A DNA stretch of 64,000 nt from positions 60,260-124,259 of the forward strand of contig JADDOH010002072.1 of the NCBI GenBank assembly GCA_016648135.1. The letters are read 5' to 3'. The notes under the pieces were generated by a model. That model worked only from the letters and a program-made list of their open reading frames with translations. It did no database searches and was not told the origin of the DNA. Made by a program: the position numbers and the translations under genes. Source of the stretch: Agrypnia vestita (lineage: Eukaryota > Arthropoda > Insecta > Trichoptera > Phryganeidae). Below, piece by piece: positions 23,320 through 33,863 of this stretch (position 1 is its first letter; each line of letters begins with the position of its first letter).

Positions 23320-23445
23320 AGAAAAAAGACACAGAAAAATCAAATCAACGAAAAAATATTTTAACTGCTATTGGAATTTGAACCACGGATCTCCACTCTA
23401 TCCGAAAGTGACACGTTAGCCAGTTTCGCCACTGCAACCTAGTAC
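23320..23445 (-). mobile_element. S2 SINE, decayed copy
   Basis: Shares with 13282-13395 the block AATCAACGAAAAAATATT and a degenerate B box (reverse complement GTGGTTCAAATTCCAA). Confidence 0.55.
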
Positions 23446-24089
23446 ATTGACTTCAATGTAGTCTTTTTATAAACTGATTCACATATTATTTAACTTTGTT
23501 CTAAAATTGCAACTTTTTAATAAAAAGGATTTTCTTTAATTCATAATACATATATCATTTGTAAGTTAATTTGACGATACCAGATTAGAGGCAACTCTGT
23601 TAGAAATTTTAATAACCAATACATCAAAAATAAAATGTTGATAACTCTGATTTTCGACGTGTAGTGTGTAGAATATAGTATATATCTAAAAAAACATTAA
23701 AAATATTGAAAATAAGCCCGGAATTATTAATCAGAAGGTAATATATGAATTTTACAGTTATCGTTCAAAAAATTATAAAGATTTATTACTGAAAATGTAT
23801 CAAAATCTCACAATCGATAGCAGTTTTGTTTTAAATATTATAAAGCTTCCATGATCTTTTTCCAAAAAATCACTTTCTCATTTACAAGTATGAGAAAATG
23901 TGTGAAAGTGTATAAAAAGAACGGCAGTTTGTCTAGATACGATAGTGTGGCATTATAGCCTCTCTGTCCATCTCTACAGCAAAACAAGGCAGTTTTGATT
24001 TATAAAAATAATTAAGAGTGCATTTATCTAGAAAAAAAAACTAGCGATATGTTATTGAGTTATAGTGCCATCACTGTTGGAAGTGAATC
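23446..24089. other. AT-rich non-coding DNA
   Basis: No gene or repeat boundary recognised. Confidence 0.35.
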
Positions 24090-24330
24090 CTAGAATTGGC
24101 AAAAATAACGAAAGTAGATTAAATGCGATGCTCAGACATATGAATATAAAATAGATAAAAAAATTAGGAGTGAATGTTGATCAGTTTGTAGCTCTAGTCG
24201 ACGAAATTGTAAAGAGATTACCGAGAAAGAAAATAAATGGAAGGCGAACAGGAACAGAGAGCATAAATGAAAGACCTGACTTGATCAAATAAACCAGATA
24301 TTGAAGACCAACCCTGGTAATAGTTTCCAA
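24090..24330 (+). mobile_element. LINE L1-like C-terminal remnant
   Basis: Nucleotide-level resemblance to the L1 C-terminal coding region: GTAGAAAGGCGAAC-type sequence (GGAAGGCGAACAGGAACAGA here), then GACCTGACTTGATCAAATAA and CAGATATTGAAGACCAACCC, matching the equivalent stretch at 57110-57190. Highly decayed. Confidence 0.45.
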
Positions 24331-24724
24331 AGAGCTCGCGTATACAATAGAATGGGCTCAAGCGGTATTACGGATAGATGAAAAAGAATGTATGAAGTGA
24401 ATTAGAATTAGTACGAGCTTTGACACTTCTCTAAATGGAGAACATTTCAAGAATTGGTAGAACCAGGTGTGCAGTGTATTCAATCTGAAACAATGGGAAG
24501 TGTAATAGGTATGGAGCATATATTCCGAAGAGCTCGCGTGTACAATAGGTTGGGTCCAAGCGGTATTACGGATAGATGAAAAAGAAAGTATGATGTGAAT
24601 TAGAATTAGTACGAGCTTTGACACTTCTCTTAAAGAGAGAGAACATTTGAACAAGAGAGGTAGAACCAGGTGTGCAGTGTATTCAATCTGAAACAATGGG
24701 ATGTGTAATAGTACGGAGCATATT
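24331..24724. repeat. imperfect ~198 bp tandem duplication
   Basis: AGAGCTCGCG at 24331 recurs at 24529, and the following blocks (AAGCGGTATTACGGATAGAT, AGAACCAGGTGTGCAGTGTA) recur in the same order. The units differ by scattered changes and small indels, so the duplication is old. Confidence 0.8.
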
Positions 24725-25160
24725 TATCGACAGAACTGCGGCTTTATTACTCGCTCCCGTGGCAGTATTCAGATCGGACAAAGCGCTCGCATAAACGGTC
24801 CAACTTCACAACTCCACGGATCCAATCTGAATTCAGATCCGGGACTCCTGGAGGCATTCCGCGGCCAAGTCTGCGATAATTTGGAAATTTATTACTTCCA
24901 ATGAATACAGTTTGCGGACTAATGTCGCCCATCGGCCCGCCAATTACGTCCCGCCGCTGAACTTTGACTCGACCAAAGTGCCGGAGCGAACCGAGGCTGC
25001 CGGAAATAATTCCACCATTGTGCGACTTGTGGAATTGTGGATATTGAAATTGGGGAACAATTAATAGGCCATTAGTCGACGGGAATCGGATTGACTCTGA
25101 TTTACGGCGCCTGAGAATCTGCGAGCGCCGAGGGAGGATTATTTCTTCAAATCGTCACGT
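24725..25160. other. candidate single-copy host segment
   Basis: About 400 bp of balanced composition, unlike the surroundings, with no match elsewhere in the window and no terminal repeats. No exon with splice sites could be supported. It may be conserved non-coding DNA or an old unrecognised repeat. Confidence 0.35.
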
Positions 25161-25841
25161 GATCTCAACTTTCTTTACCTGACTGTTTAAAAAAAATAAA
25201 CTTTTAACCACGCCTAGAACTGAAATTTGTTTTATTTTCGTTTAGAAACTACAATTGTGACAAGAATAAAACCTAAAAATTAGTCATATTCCTACCTTCA
25301 TTTTTTTATATTTATGTTTGATGGTGATAATGACTATAATTGACTTATTTTTAGGTGTTTTTTTTAAATATTTCTATTGAAAGCCTTGTTAATATGAAAA
25401 TTTTTTAACTTTATTTAAAAAAAATATATCGCTCTTCTAACTGGCCTGTTAGATTTTTGTGTGAAGAGAAGGTTAACACATCGTTAATAAAATAGTTTCA
25501 CTTTAATTTGAGCTCAGTTGTCCGTATAGTTAGGTTAGGTAAGATAAATTTATGAATTTATTTCATATTATATTACATTCAGAGATTCAAGTTGGATTAC
25601 TGCGTATTTATTTTAAATATTATATTTCTTACAAACAGTATCAAAGAGTACTACAATGTAAAAACAAAGGTATTTGGTGTCCTTTTTGTGAAAATAATGG
25701 CATAAAGGATTATTACAATTATGTATTATATAAAAGTATAAAAGCAAAGTCAGCAGAATCCAAAAAATTAAAAAAATGTTTTGAATACAGTCACCAAGGA
25801 TAACTTCTTTAAAATGTACTGAATTTTTTTTTTTTTTAAAT
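25161..25841. other. AT-rich non-coding DNA
   Basis: A plus-strand frame at 25552-25803 shows no family resemblance. Nothing else recognised. Confidence 0.3.
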
Positions 25842-26013
25842 AGTGATGCGAACACGGAGTACGTGTCACATCAATATTCTTACTATTTTCAAACTAAGCT
25901 AAACGCTTGTGCTATGAAAATAGGACTAAATTTTTAGTCTGGAGTAAGGTTCGAACCCGCGAGCCTTGGATCACGAGGCGAGTGTCCTAACCACAAGACC
26001 AACAAGCTACTCT
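25842..26013 (-). mobile_element. tRNA-derived SINE, family S1
   Basis: Reverse-strand copy: AGTAGCTTGTTGGTCTTGTG, CGCGGGTTCGAACC (B box at about 25948-25957) and the S1 tail with GATGTGACACGTACTCCGTG. A T-rich run lies beside its 3' end. Confidence 0.85.
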
Positions 26014-26399
26014 AGATTCTGAATTCTAGATTCTATCCCTTCTAAATTAGTAGGCTGTGTTTTCTATTAAATCTCGAATTAAGTACATTATAAATTAATA
26101 TTCCTCATGACTGCCTTAAATGTTTTTTATGATTTTGCTGCCTTTCTTTTATAACCCACAATTAATAACTACACTTGAAAATACGTTTCCATGCGAGTAT
26201 ATATAGAACAAATTTATCATATCTGGCTAGAAAATTAGTAACAAATACATTTTCATCGACTGCTAAGTGGCGATTTTGCCTCTGAAAACCTAATGTGATA
26301 TCCTTACAAAAATGACGCTATACATGTATGTACGTACGAATACATAATCAACATTTAAGTATTAAATTTATAATAAAATAACGCAGATACGAGGTTTTA

Positions 26400-26780
26400 C
26401 AATAAGGGCGACTCTGAGAATTGACGGCGACGTCACAACTTGTTGATTTTTTCCTTTTTAAGTTTTAGCAAGGCAGTTACCGAAACATCGACGGCGACTA
26501 TAAAAGCGTTTATCAACCATTCTGGCGGGCCGCCAGGCACTTAGAACAGAAGATACCGGGCGCGCGAGAAATATCTCACCATTAATGGCTTATGAAAAAT
26601 ATATATATTTCATTTTGCTTTACTTAAACATCGATTAGGGTTAGCAGTCGGGGGGCGCGCAGGCAGTGCTTCATCCCGACTTATGGCCGCTGTAGCGCTG
26701 CAGCGCGACGCGTAAACTACCTGCGCCGAGCCGCAGCGATTATTGAGTTTTATTAGGGGTGAAATACCGCTTTAAGAATG
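26400..26780. other. candidate single-copy host segment
   Basis: GC-balanced to GC-rich, with GGCGGGCCGCC and CTGTAGCGCTGCAGCGCGAC, no repeat match in the window, and one TATAAAAG word near 26503 that has no supported transcript. Possible conserved non-coding DNA. Confidence 0.35.
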
Positions 26781-26830
26781 TGCTCGCAAATTTAACTATT
26801 TACGTAAAAGCACGATTAACTCATCGGTCA

Positions 26831-27026
26831 ATATTTTATTTTATTTTTTAACAAACAGTCCGTCGACAGGTCATGATTAACCCTTAAGGGGGTCCTGGAA
26901 GGACATTAGAGTAAAAAGTATAAATGTTTTATGAACATTTTGAAGATTAGATGACTACACAATACACTTATTATGTTAGAGAAATTATTAATAAATAATC
27001 TTTTCATGATAAAATCAACTGCAAAA
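26831..27026 (-). mobile_element. LINE 3' UTR fragment (family L5)
   Basis: T-rich start TTTTATTTTATTTTTTAACA, then CGACAGGTCATGATTA and GGTCCTGGAAGGACATTAGA. A related piece lies at 39450-39660, again next to a family A copy. Orientation is inferred from the A-rich tail on the minus strand. No coding. Confidence 0.5.
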
Positions 27027-27028
27027 AA

Positions 27029-27815
27029 AATAACCCATAAAAACCAAGTTTTTATTTTACTCCCTTTCTTTGTAAATTAAGTTTAACATTATGTAATTAA
27101 ATAATTGATTGACTGAAAATGAAACATGTCTAGAAAAATATGTATTACTTCCTTTCTTTTAACTCATAGCGTCTGTTTGATGATTGACGAAAAAACTTTG
27201 GATCGATTTTAAAACCTTTTCCCGTGATCCAATGGAGCTGAAATTTTGCACGCAGAGTCCTGGCGACAATGAAAATGATCTATCAAATTTTCGTTGAAAA
27301 AATTATAATCAGAATACGATTTTGGATTTTTAGAAATATTAGTGGTTTTTTAAAATCGGAAACCATACAAATGTTTGATTACTACCAACAGCGGCCTGAC
27401 GACGTCACGGAATATTTAAAATTTGAATTACTCCGTCGGTATAATAGGACGAGTTTCGAAAATTTATAACAATTGGTTCACAGATGACAGCAAAATTCGG
27501 TTTTTTGGGAAGAAATCAAATAATAATTTATTTATTTTAGATTTCTGCTTAGTTTTGAAGAATTCTACATTACTCAAACCTGATTCTGACTATTTTAAAT
27601 CATTTTTACGCTGGAAATTCATAAGGTACGATATTTCTGATAATTGAATCTATCAAAATCTTGATTAAAGTGACTGACAAATGTTTTTAGAATTTAATCT
27701 TCAAAGCATGAAGTGTCTGATCAAAGCTCAAAACATATAAAATTTAAGAAATATATTAAAATTCTGTAAGTTTAGTATTATGTTATATGTTTTAATTTGT
27801 CTTTAATTGTTAAGA
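27029..27815 (-). mobile_element. family A repeat, long form, plus inverted 5' tip
   Basis: 27029-27085 holds the family A 5' tip on the plus strand (AACCCATAAAAACCAAGTTT). From about 27147 the complement of the 3' end begins (CTTTCTTTTAACTCATAGCG), and the body continues in reverse to about 27815, including the internal stretch shared with 50804-51399 and 56062-56463. No coding similarity found. See the findings for the family description. Confidence 0.7.
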
Positions 27816-27902
27816 TTTTCATTCGCCAAAAGGAATGTAAGAGGAAATAAAACGAAAAGAAAATTCATATGGATAATTATATTGTATTGTATAAATATAT
27901 AT

Positions 27903-29096
27903 TGTGACGTAGCAACCTTTGTTCGTCACACCTCTTCGCGAAACCTCTGAAGAAATGAATTTATCGATCCCCGCACCAACGATCTGCACCAAAAATTGAT
28001 TTCTGACCGCATAGGTACCACAAATACTCTATGGAACAAAATAATGTCTTTAGTCTACTGCGGATAGTTTCACAGCGGTCGCGAACGGCGGGCACGAGAT
28101 TACAAAATGGCGCATTCGGAATCTGACACTTCAGCACGCGAGATGTGAACCTTTCTGTGAAGCCTCGTGTTAATAGAGGGTTTTTCCACGGGAGCGCTTC
28201 GCGCCATGGCCAGGTGACGCAGCATGGAGTGAAAGGTGAATCCATTGCAACGCCTTGGGGGCAGCTGCAGAGGTGATGTTCCGGTAATCATCTGCATCGG
28301 CCGCCCAAAGCCTCGGGGTGGGGTTGTTCTCTGGACCCTTAAGGGAGCAATCCTCCTCAGATGCGAGGCCAGCAAAATAAAGACCACGACTTGCCTGGTA
28401 TTCAAATTCTCTCTAATAATCAATTTCACATCACGCCTGGAGTGAGCTGCATGTTATCTGACTCCGTAAATACAAGAACATGTGCATCAGGTCGAGCGGT
28501 TTTAGAAAAAAGGAATATTGCTAAGCACGTGCGGAAGCGGTGTTTGTGCCAGACTATTGTAGCTTCATTGTTTTAAATGTGATATAGAAATTTTGCCCAG
28601 ATGTTCATTAATTTGCAGAATGTGAATACCATGCACAGACACCTGCGCTGCGTCACCGCCAGTAGTATAAAAGTATTTAGTTCCACTGTCTTTTCCCTCC
28701 TTGTATGACGCGGCCGCTAGCGCTGATGTCGAGGCGTGGTAAATTAAATCTTCACCTCAATTTATTGTAAAGAAAAGGGTTTCAATGTGCAAAATTCCCA
28801 AAAACACTTCATAAAAAAAATTGTCACCTTCTGTGGCATTATTAATTTCTGTTTAAAATTCATTTGAATAAATTCCCCTTCATCTAAATAATGTTTCGTT
28901 GTATTACCCTAGTCATTGAACTGTTGCAACTTAAAATAAGTTAAAGTGAGAGACAGCTGAGGTGCAGCGTACACGACACCGGAAGTACCCTGAGTTTAAA
29001 TTGTGGAAGTAAGGTGAGTCCGATTCTTCTCCGACTGAGCGAGGCTGGTGGCGACGAGGAGTTCTGTTGGGAGCAACAGAACTTCACGTCGTAATA
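27903..29096 (+). mobile_element. unclassified 1.2 kb repeat U1, copy A
   Basis: It matches 46843-48138 over its whole length. Both copies start TGTGACGTAGCAACCT and end TTCACGTCGTAATA. Near the start TGTGACG and CGTCACA can pair; near the end a hairpin pairs AGTTCTGTTG with CAACAGAACT inside a CGACG/CGTCG stem. A TATAAAAG box (about 28668) and AATAAA (about 28867) are in plus orientation, as in an LTR, but no TG...CA pair or target duplication is clear. A minus-strand frame (about 28429 down) reads NTRQVVVFILLASHL in both copies. Copy A lacks a 95 bp stretch present in copy B. Confidence 0.75.
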
Positions 29097-29194
29097 GTTG
29101 GCAGTGGAAAGAAAGACCTCAGAAACTATTGATTGATGATATAAAGGAAAGAAAAGGAAAAAACAAAGCGATTGTCAAACCAGTAAATAAGTCA

Positions 29195-29288
29195 TTTTTT
29201 TCATAGTACAGGCGTTTTGCTTAGTTTGAATAATAGTCAGAATATTATTAATATTACGCATTTTCCATGTACGCATCTATATTTGAAA
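29195..29288 (+). mobile_element. S1 SINE, 3' fragment
   Basis: Carries the S1 tail blocks CATAGTACAGGCGTTTTGCT and TACGCATCTATATTTG without the tRNA-like head. Confidence 0.55.
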
Positions 29289-29860
29289 AAAGCTTGTAAC
29301 ACAGTAGAAGAGAAAATAAGATTAATAAGCTATTTATTAACTAGAATAAGACATGGGTTGAAAAATAGGAATAAGATTTTCGTTGTAATTTCAGAAAACA
29401 CTTTTGAATGGTTGCGTGATTGTGCGATTGGTATTCGATTGTAACGATTATATTAACTGAGACTTAACTATTGTCTAGTGTACCAATGGTTGTCTTACGA
29501 ATTACTAAAATTAGTTACCAATCATCTATACAATCATATACAACTGTCATGTACAATCATGGTTAAAATAACGGTTTTGCCCATCTCTACTTCTGAGACA
29601 CTGTATTCATCCATTCACGTCAGTCCCTTATGACTGAGAATCTTGATCTTTATGTACATAAGCACTTATATCGCACTATACTCCTAGTGCGATAAAAATT
29701 ACCCAATATTTTTTTCTAAATTTAATGGAACGTAATCGGAGATGATGGAAGATATTACTAACCGAGTGATACAGAGATAAATGATGGTACCACGATTGAA
29801 ACAAACCTTGTTACATTATTTATTGAATTGGCGTTAACTTTGTGGAATGACATTATAATT

Positions 29861-30100
29861 ATATATAAATAAATAGATTACTTATCTAAGACGACTAATG
29901 AGTTTAAGATGATTACACAACTAGTTTCGACAACTACCGATGTTGTCATCAACGGGTGATGATTTAAACTCAAATTTGATTTAAACTCAATTTAAATCAT
30001 CACCCGTTGATGACAACATCGGTAGTTGTCGAAACTAGTTGTGTAATCATCTTAAACTCATTAGCGGTCTTAGACAAGTAATCTATTTATTTATATATTA
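29861..30100. repeat. PLE-type palindrome with two outward hammerhead-like motifs
   Basis: Two arms of about 105 bp, nearly exact reverse complements, around a short spacer at 29967-29993. Each arm carries TTGATGACAAC, a loop, GTTGTCGAAAC, two bases and GTT, the order of a hammerhead core with the first C changed to T. Arms differ only near the outer ends (for example TATCTAAGACGAC against TGTCTAAGACCGC). The arrangement fits terminal repeats of Penelope-like elements joined head to head. Confidence 0.6.
30007..30040 (+). ncRNA. hammerhead-like motif in palindrome arm
   Basis: TTGATGA (30007-30013), stem II CAAC/GTTG (30014-30017 with 30025-30028), GAAAC (30031-30035), then TA and GTT. Stem I is not convincing. 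The other arm carries the same on the minus strand (about 29919-29952). Confidence 0.4.
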
Positions 30101-30227
30101 CCTTGTTACATGTTCAATGTGTTCTACAATATTTAAAAGTTAGTGGACATAAATTATTAAGCATCAATCACACTGTTTTACAGGGGTGATTTGTAAAAAA
30201 ATTATGTAAAACAAATAGGGTCATTTT

Positions 30228-30768
30228 TTACTCCCTTTCTTTTAACTCGTAGCGTCTGCTTGTCTGCCGACAAAACTTTGGATCGATTTTTAACCCTTTT
30301 CCCGTGCTCCAATCGAGCTGAAACTTTGCAGGCAGACTCTTGGTGACGATAAAAATGATCCAACAAATTTTAGTTAAAAAAATTAATAATTATAGTATTG
30401 TAATACTCTTGTTTCGGGATGAGGTTGCTCCAAGTAAAGACTTCGTTCTCGTAAGTATTTATTCGGTAATAATACTGGTTTAGACAATCGTTTATACAGT
30501 AAGATGCGGTCTCGATAACAATGGTAGTAAAAAGAGGCTCGACTCGACATTCATGCGCCCTTTTATACATTCTCTCTCTCTGTCATGCAGTCTTTCTGGC
30601 GTCGCGACATAAGTTCCTCAGATCTATTACAAGTATAATTTTGGATTTTTCGAAATTTTTTATTACTCCCTTTCGAAGCGTCGCCCGACGTGGGGTAAGC
30701 GCCAAACCCGTTTCAACTAGTGAATGAGAAAGGGAGTATAAAAAAAACTTTAAGGTTTTTATGGGTTG
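30228..30768 (-). mobile_element. family A repeat containing a solo LTR
   Basis: Reverse-strand family A copy. It begins with TTACTCCCTTTCTTTTAACT (complement of the 3' terminus) and ends with the complement of the 5' tip near AGGTTTTTATGGGTTG. Its sequence is continuous if 30399-30631 and one AGTAT are removed, as comparison with 39672-39980 shows. Confidence 0.8.
30394..30636 (-). mobile_element. solo LTR with 5 bp target duplication
   Basis: A 233 bp segment (30399-30631) starting TGTAATA and ending TATTACA, flanked by AGTAT at 30394-30398 and 30632-30636. On the minus strand it has TATAAAAGGGCGC (complement of 30560-30567 region) and downstream AATAAA, giving U3-R-U5 order. No internal retrotransposon sequence remains, so it arose by recombination between two LTRs. 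Confidence 0.85.
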
Positions 30769-30783
30769 TTTTTTTACATACAT

Positions 30784-31046
30784 TATACAGGGTTATTTGG
30801 AAAACATTAATAACCTCGCAGGACTATACTTCTGCCTTGATTATTAGTCGAAAATGTGCAAGCTATTATGACCTAATATCAATAGTTAAGGAGATACGCG
30901 ACATCAAAGTCTGCATTTTTTTTTTCAATATTTCTAACTTATTTTTGTAAAACGTTGATCACCATAGCTTGAACATTTTCGACTCAAAATCAAGGCAGGA
31001 GTATAGTGCTGCGAGGTTATTAATGTTTTACAAATAACCCTGTATA
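30784..31046. mobile_element. MITE, TACAGGGTT family, complete copy
   Basis: 259 bp element (30786-31044) with TA on both sides. Arms of roughly 85 bp start TACAGGGTTATTTG and include AACCTCGCAG and TCGAAAATGTGCAAGCTAT. The loop is short and AT-rich. Single arms or longer relatives occur at 12899-12957 and 52970-53693. Confidence 0.85.
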
Positions 31047-31329
31047 TTAGATGTGTGACTAGGTGATATTCTTAAATGAGTTGCTATTTAATGTCTCAAA
31101 ATAACTTCAAAACGCAATCAAGATAAAAAGTATTAAAAATACTGTTAAAAAAGGAATACGTATTCTATAAAGAAAAAGTAAACGGGCATTAAATAAATCA
31201 TCGAGTCAATGAAAACAAGGAACCGAAGCGAAACTTAATAAATAACAAATAACTCTGAATCCAATTGAAAAATGTAAATAATAAAGCACACAAAGAGGTA
31301 AATAAATGGAGGTGTAATTTATTTTGTCC

Positions 31330-31690
31330 GGCTTTGACCTGCGCGCCGCACCGCTGAAAGGCCGAACTACCAGGGGAGCACATTGTGCGAGGAGGTGACC
31401 GGTGTTCGTTACACGGACTTGTTCGGCGGTCGCTGCGGAGCGGGAGATTTATCCAACCTACCCCAATACGATACGCTGCTAACCCGGCTACATCCCGTCC
31501 GCTCCAATTTACAAGGCACGTATTTTAAAAGTCCCATAAACGGCTTAAAACTTCTCCCCTCAATGCCAAATGCCCTGTTCCTTTTCGCGACGAGGACGAA
31601 AATAGCCATCGTTTCTCGGCGCTCGGTTTTGCGGCGCACGGTCGGACGCCGGTGCGGATTTCATCTCTAAACTAGTCTGCGCTCCTGGGA
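31330..31690. other. candidate single-copy host segment
   Basis: GC-balanced segment with no match elsewhere in the window. Both strands remain open for 200-290 bases because of composition, but the translations look non-biological and the frames overlap each other. Possible regulatory or intronic conserved DNA. Confidence 0.35.
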
Positions 31691-31699
31691 GCGGTGGAC

Positions 31700-32900
31700 C
31701 GAATAGGAGATAACTCTTACGGCTATTTCCGGTGTTAAAATCGTGGATTAAATCGAAGTGTGGCTTTTGTTGAACTCGAACAGGATTTAGTTCTCCTCTT
31801 AATAAGGCGATTCGATTGAATAGTTTTCCAATTACTTCGTTTGACACGTTTCTGTACGGTATTAAATAAAAATTGATTGCGAGACTATGGTAAATAATGG
31901 AAAAGGTGCTTTTTACCTGGAAATTCAGAAAAATATTAAACCAAATAATTATTGGTTACATACACAAAAATCTCAGGAGTCGGTAGTCATGGCATTGTTA
32001 CGGTGTAAAAATAGTCGTGTAAAAAATCACACAACTTTGTTAATTAGAAAATTAATAAATTACGCCAATGGCTTTTCTTACAAGGCTATAATGTAAAACA
32101 CTTCATGTGGTGTAAAAATTAGTATGAAAATACTATAAATAAATGCAGAAACACAACAGATAACGTGTGCCTTAGGAAATGAGTTATTTTATGCTTTTTA
32201 CTAAGAAACTTACTACTACTTTTTACTAATCAGTAGAAATAGATACAAGTATTATTCATTTGAAACCAAATTCCCGATAAAGTATTTGTGGAGATTTGTA
32301 GTGTCCACGGAATAAGAGAAGATGAGATAAGTCTCAGTATCACTAGACAGAACTGAGATTTAGTTAAGACAATAAAAACTTAAGTCCATGTACACGACCT
32401 TCAATTTACAGTATAACTCACCAAATGTTACTTAGATCCATAGGTAACTACAACTATTTATCGTGCAAAGGTTGGAAAAAATGGCATTAAATTATGAACA
32501 TAATAACTACATAACATTTGATTCTGATCGACTTGTGTCGATGAACAGAACATCAACGGTGAATGGTTAGTATTTGAACAGTGTTAAACAAGCGTGATGA
32601 GAAGCACAGAAATACAAAATAAATTTCAAACCATATCTGGGCGACCACTGCTGGAATTTTTGAGACTTTACTTTCGTTCACACAGTGGGCTACGAATGCC
32701 AACATTTTTTTTCCAAGGGATTTCATCACTGACGGCTTTATAATTCCCGAGTCATGGTTCTCTCCTAATATGTATGTCTTTGAGTACAATATTGCTCCAC
32801 CTTAGCCTTTCTGTGCTCCCACGCCCTTTTAAACCTCAACAGTAATTTCGGTACTCGCTGTTCGATCATCCTCTTCACTTAACATCTAAATTGTCCTATT
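31700..32900. other. non-coding; possible repeat remnant at 32755-32880
   Basis: The minus strand near 32755-32870 reads RVPKLLLRFKRAWEHRKAKV, which may be an old LINE tail but has no clear match in the window. The rest is AT-rich and unassigned. Confidence 0.3.
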
Positions 32901-32917
32901 TTGATTAACTCATTGAC

Positions 32918-32959
32918 CCAAACTTTGTATAATGAGTTAACTCATTATACAAAGTTTGG
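32918..32959. repeat. perfect 42 bp palindrome
   Basis: CCAAACTTTGTATAATGAG, then TTAA at the centre, then the exact complement. A looser extension (AACTC / GAGTT) lies outside. Origin unknown. Confidence 0.85.
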
Positions 32960-33333
32960 CGAGTTAGGATAGGAAGAATAAGTCCACCTGTCCAAAGACA
33001 TATCCTTCGTGTTGTTGGTATACTGATGCAAGTTTACTAAGTATGCACGGAGTACAGTAAAGAGTGGTGTGATGTCTACGGCTGCCGGCAAAAGAGTGAT
33101 TAATGTACTGGATGGCGACAGGAGCTTGGTTGTCCGCATCGGGCCTCTGATTGGTGATGCCGACTCGATGCGTATGGCTAGAAACGCAGCTCGAAAGAAT
33201 CTCGATCCTTACAAAAGTATTCAGTGTTGTAACATCCACGCAAAAAATTATTTTCATGAATAGTCCAAAGATACGCCTCAAATAAATGCTTTTTTATTCA
33301 ATATTTTTGTCTCAAGACGCTAATGTATCTGTT
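32960..33333. other. non-coding; unassigned short frame at 33069-33263
   Basis: A plus-strand frame with VINVLDGDRSLVVRIGPLI has a coding-like look but is 64 codons long and I recognise no family. It could be a decayed transposon piece. Confidence 0.25.
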
Positions 33334-33342
33334 GTTTGAAGT

Positions 33343-33856
33343 TGTCACAACACTACCGAAAGATCTGGAATCACCTCCGACTTTCGGAAGACATCTCCAA
33401 AAGTCTGGAAAACGCGAGGAACTTTTCGAAAACACTGGGAACGTCTGGATAACAGCATTAGCCATATAAATCGATACACGGGAGTAAGGAGTCAGTTTTT
33501 GTTTTGGGCGCGTGCGTCTGACAGCGATTACAGAAGCGAAGACGGCCAAGCGGGCCGGGCCGTAATTCGACAGCGAAGATTTCGAAAAGTTCTTACGTAG
33601 CGAGATAAACCGAAGCAAAATTAATAAGTGCAGAAATTGGATGGAATATTCTAGTGAATAGTAAATAAAGTGTCATAACGAATATAAAGTGTCTATTTCC
33701 GAGTGATTAAATTGCGAAACAGATTAATTTAAGTAATAGCGTTGCATTTAATAGTATAAGCGACCTTGTACGTTTGTTTAATTAATTAATCGATAATCAA
33801 TAAATCTGTTATTAAATCCCAGCGTTTTCATTGATTCCTCCTGCAGCCACGTGACA
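33343..33856 (+). mobile_element. solo LTR with recognisable core promoter
   Basis: 514 bp starting TGTCACAACAC and ending CCACGTGACA, with inverted tips TGTCAC/GTGACA. TATAAAT at 33465-33471 lies 29 bases before the A of an arthropod initiator TCAGT (33492-33496). AATAAA follows near 33798. GTTTGAA flanks both sides (33334-33340, 33857-33863), though two extra bases separate it from the left tip, so the target duplication is not clean. A decayed copy in reverse lies at 54531-54965. Confidence 0.7.
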
Positions 33857-33863
33857 GTTTGAA

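Noticed and set aside
26503..26510. TATAAAAG as a promoter
   Set aside because: No initiator at the right spacing and no downstream coding sequence.
31383..31847. Three overlapping frames on both strands
   Set aside because: Simultaneous open frames on both strands reflect GC composition; none resembles a protein.
33069..33263. 64-codon frame with LDGDRSLVVRIGPL
   Set aside because: Coding-like appearance but too short, with no family and no splice context to support an exon.
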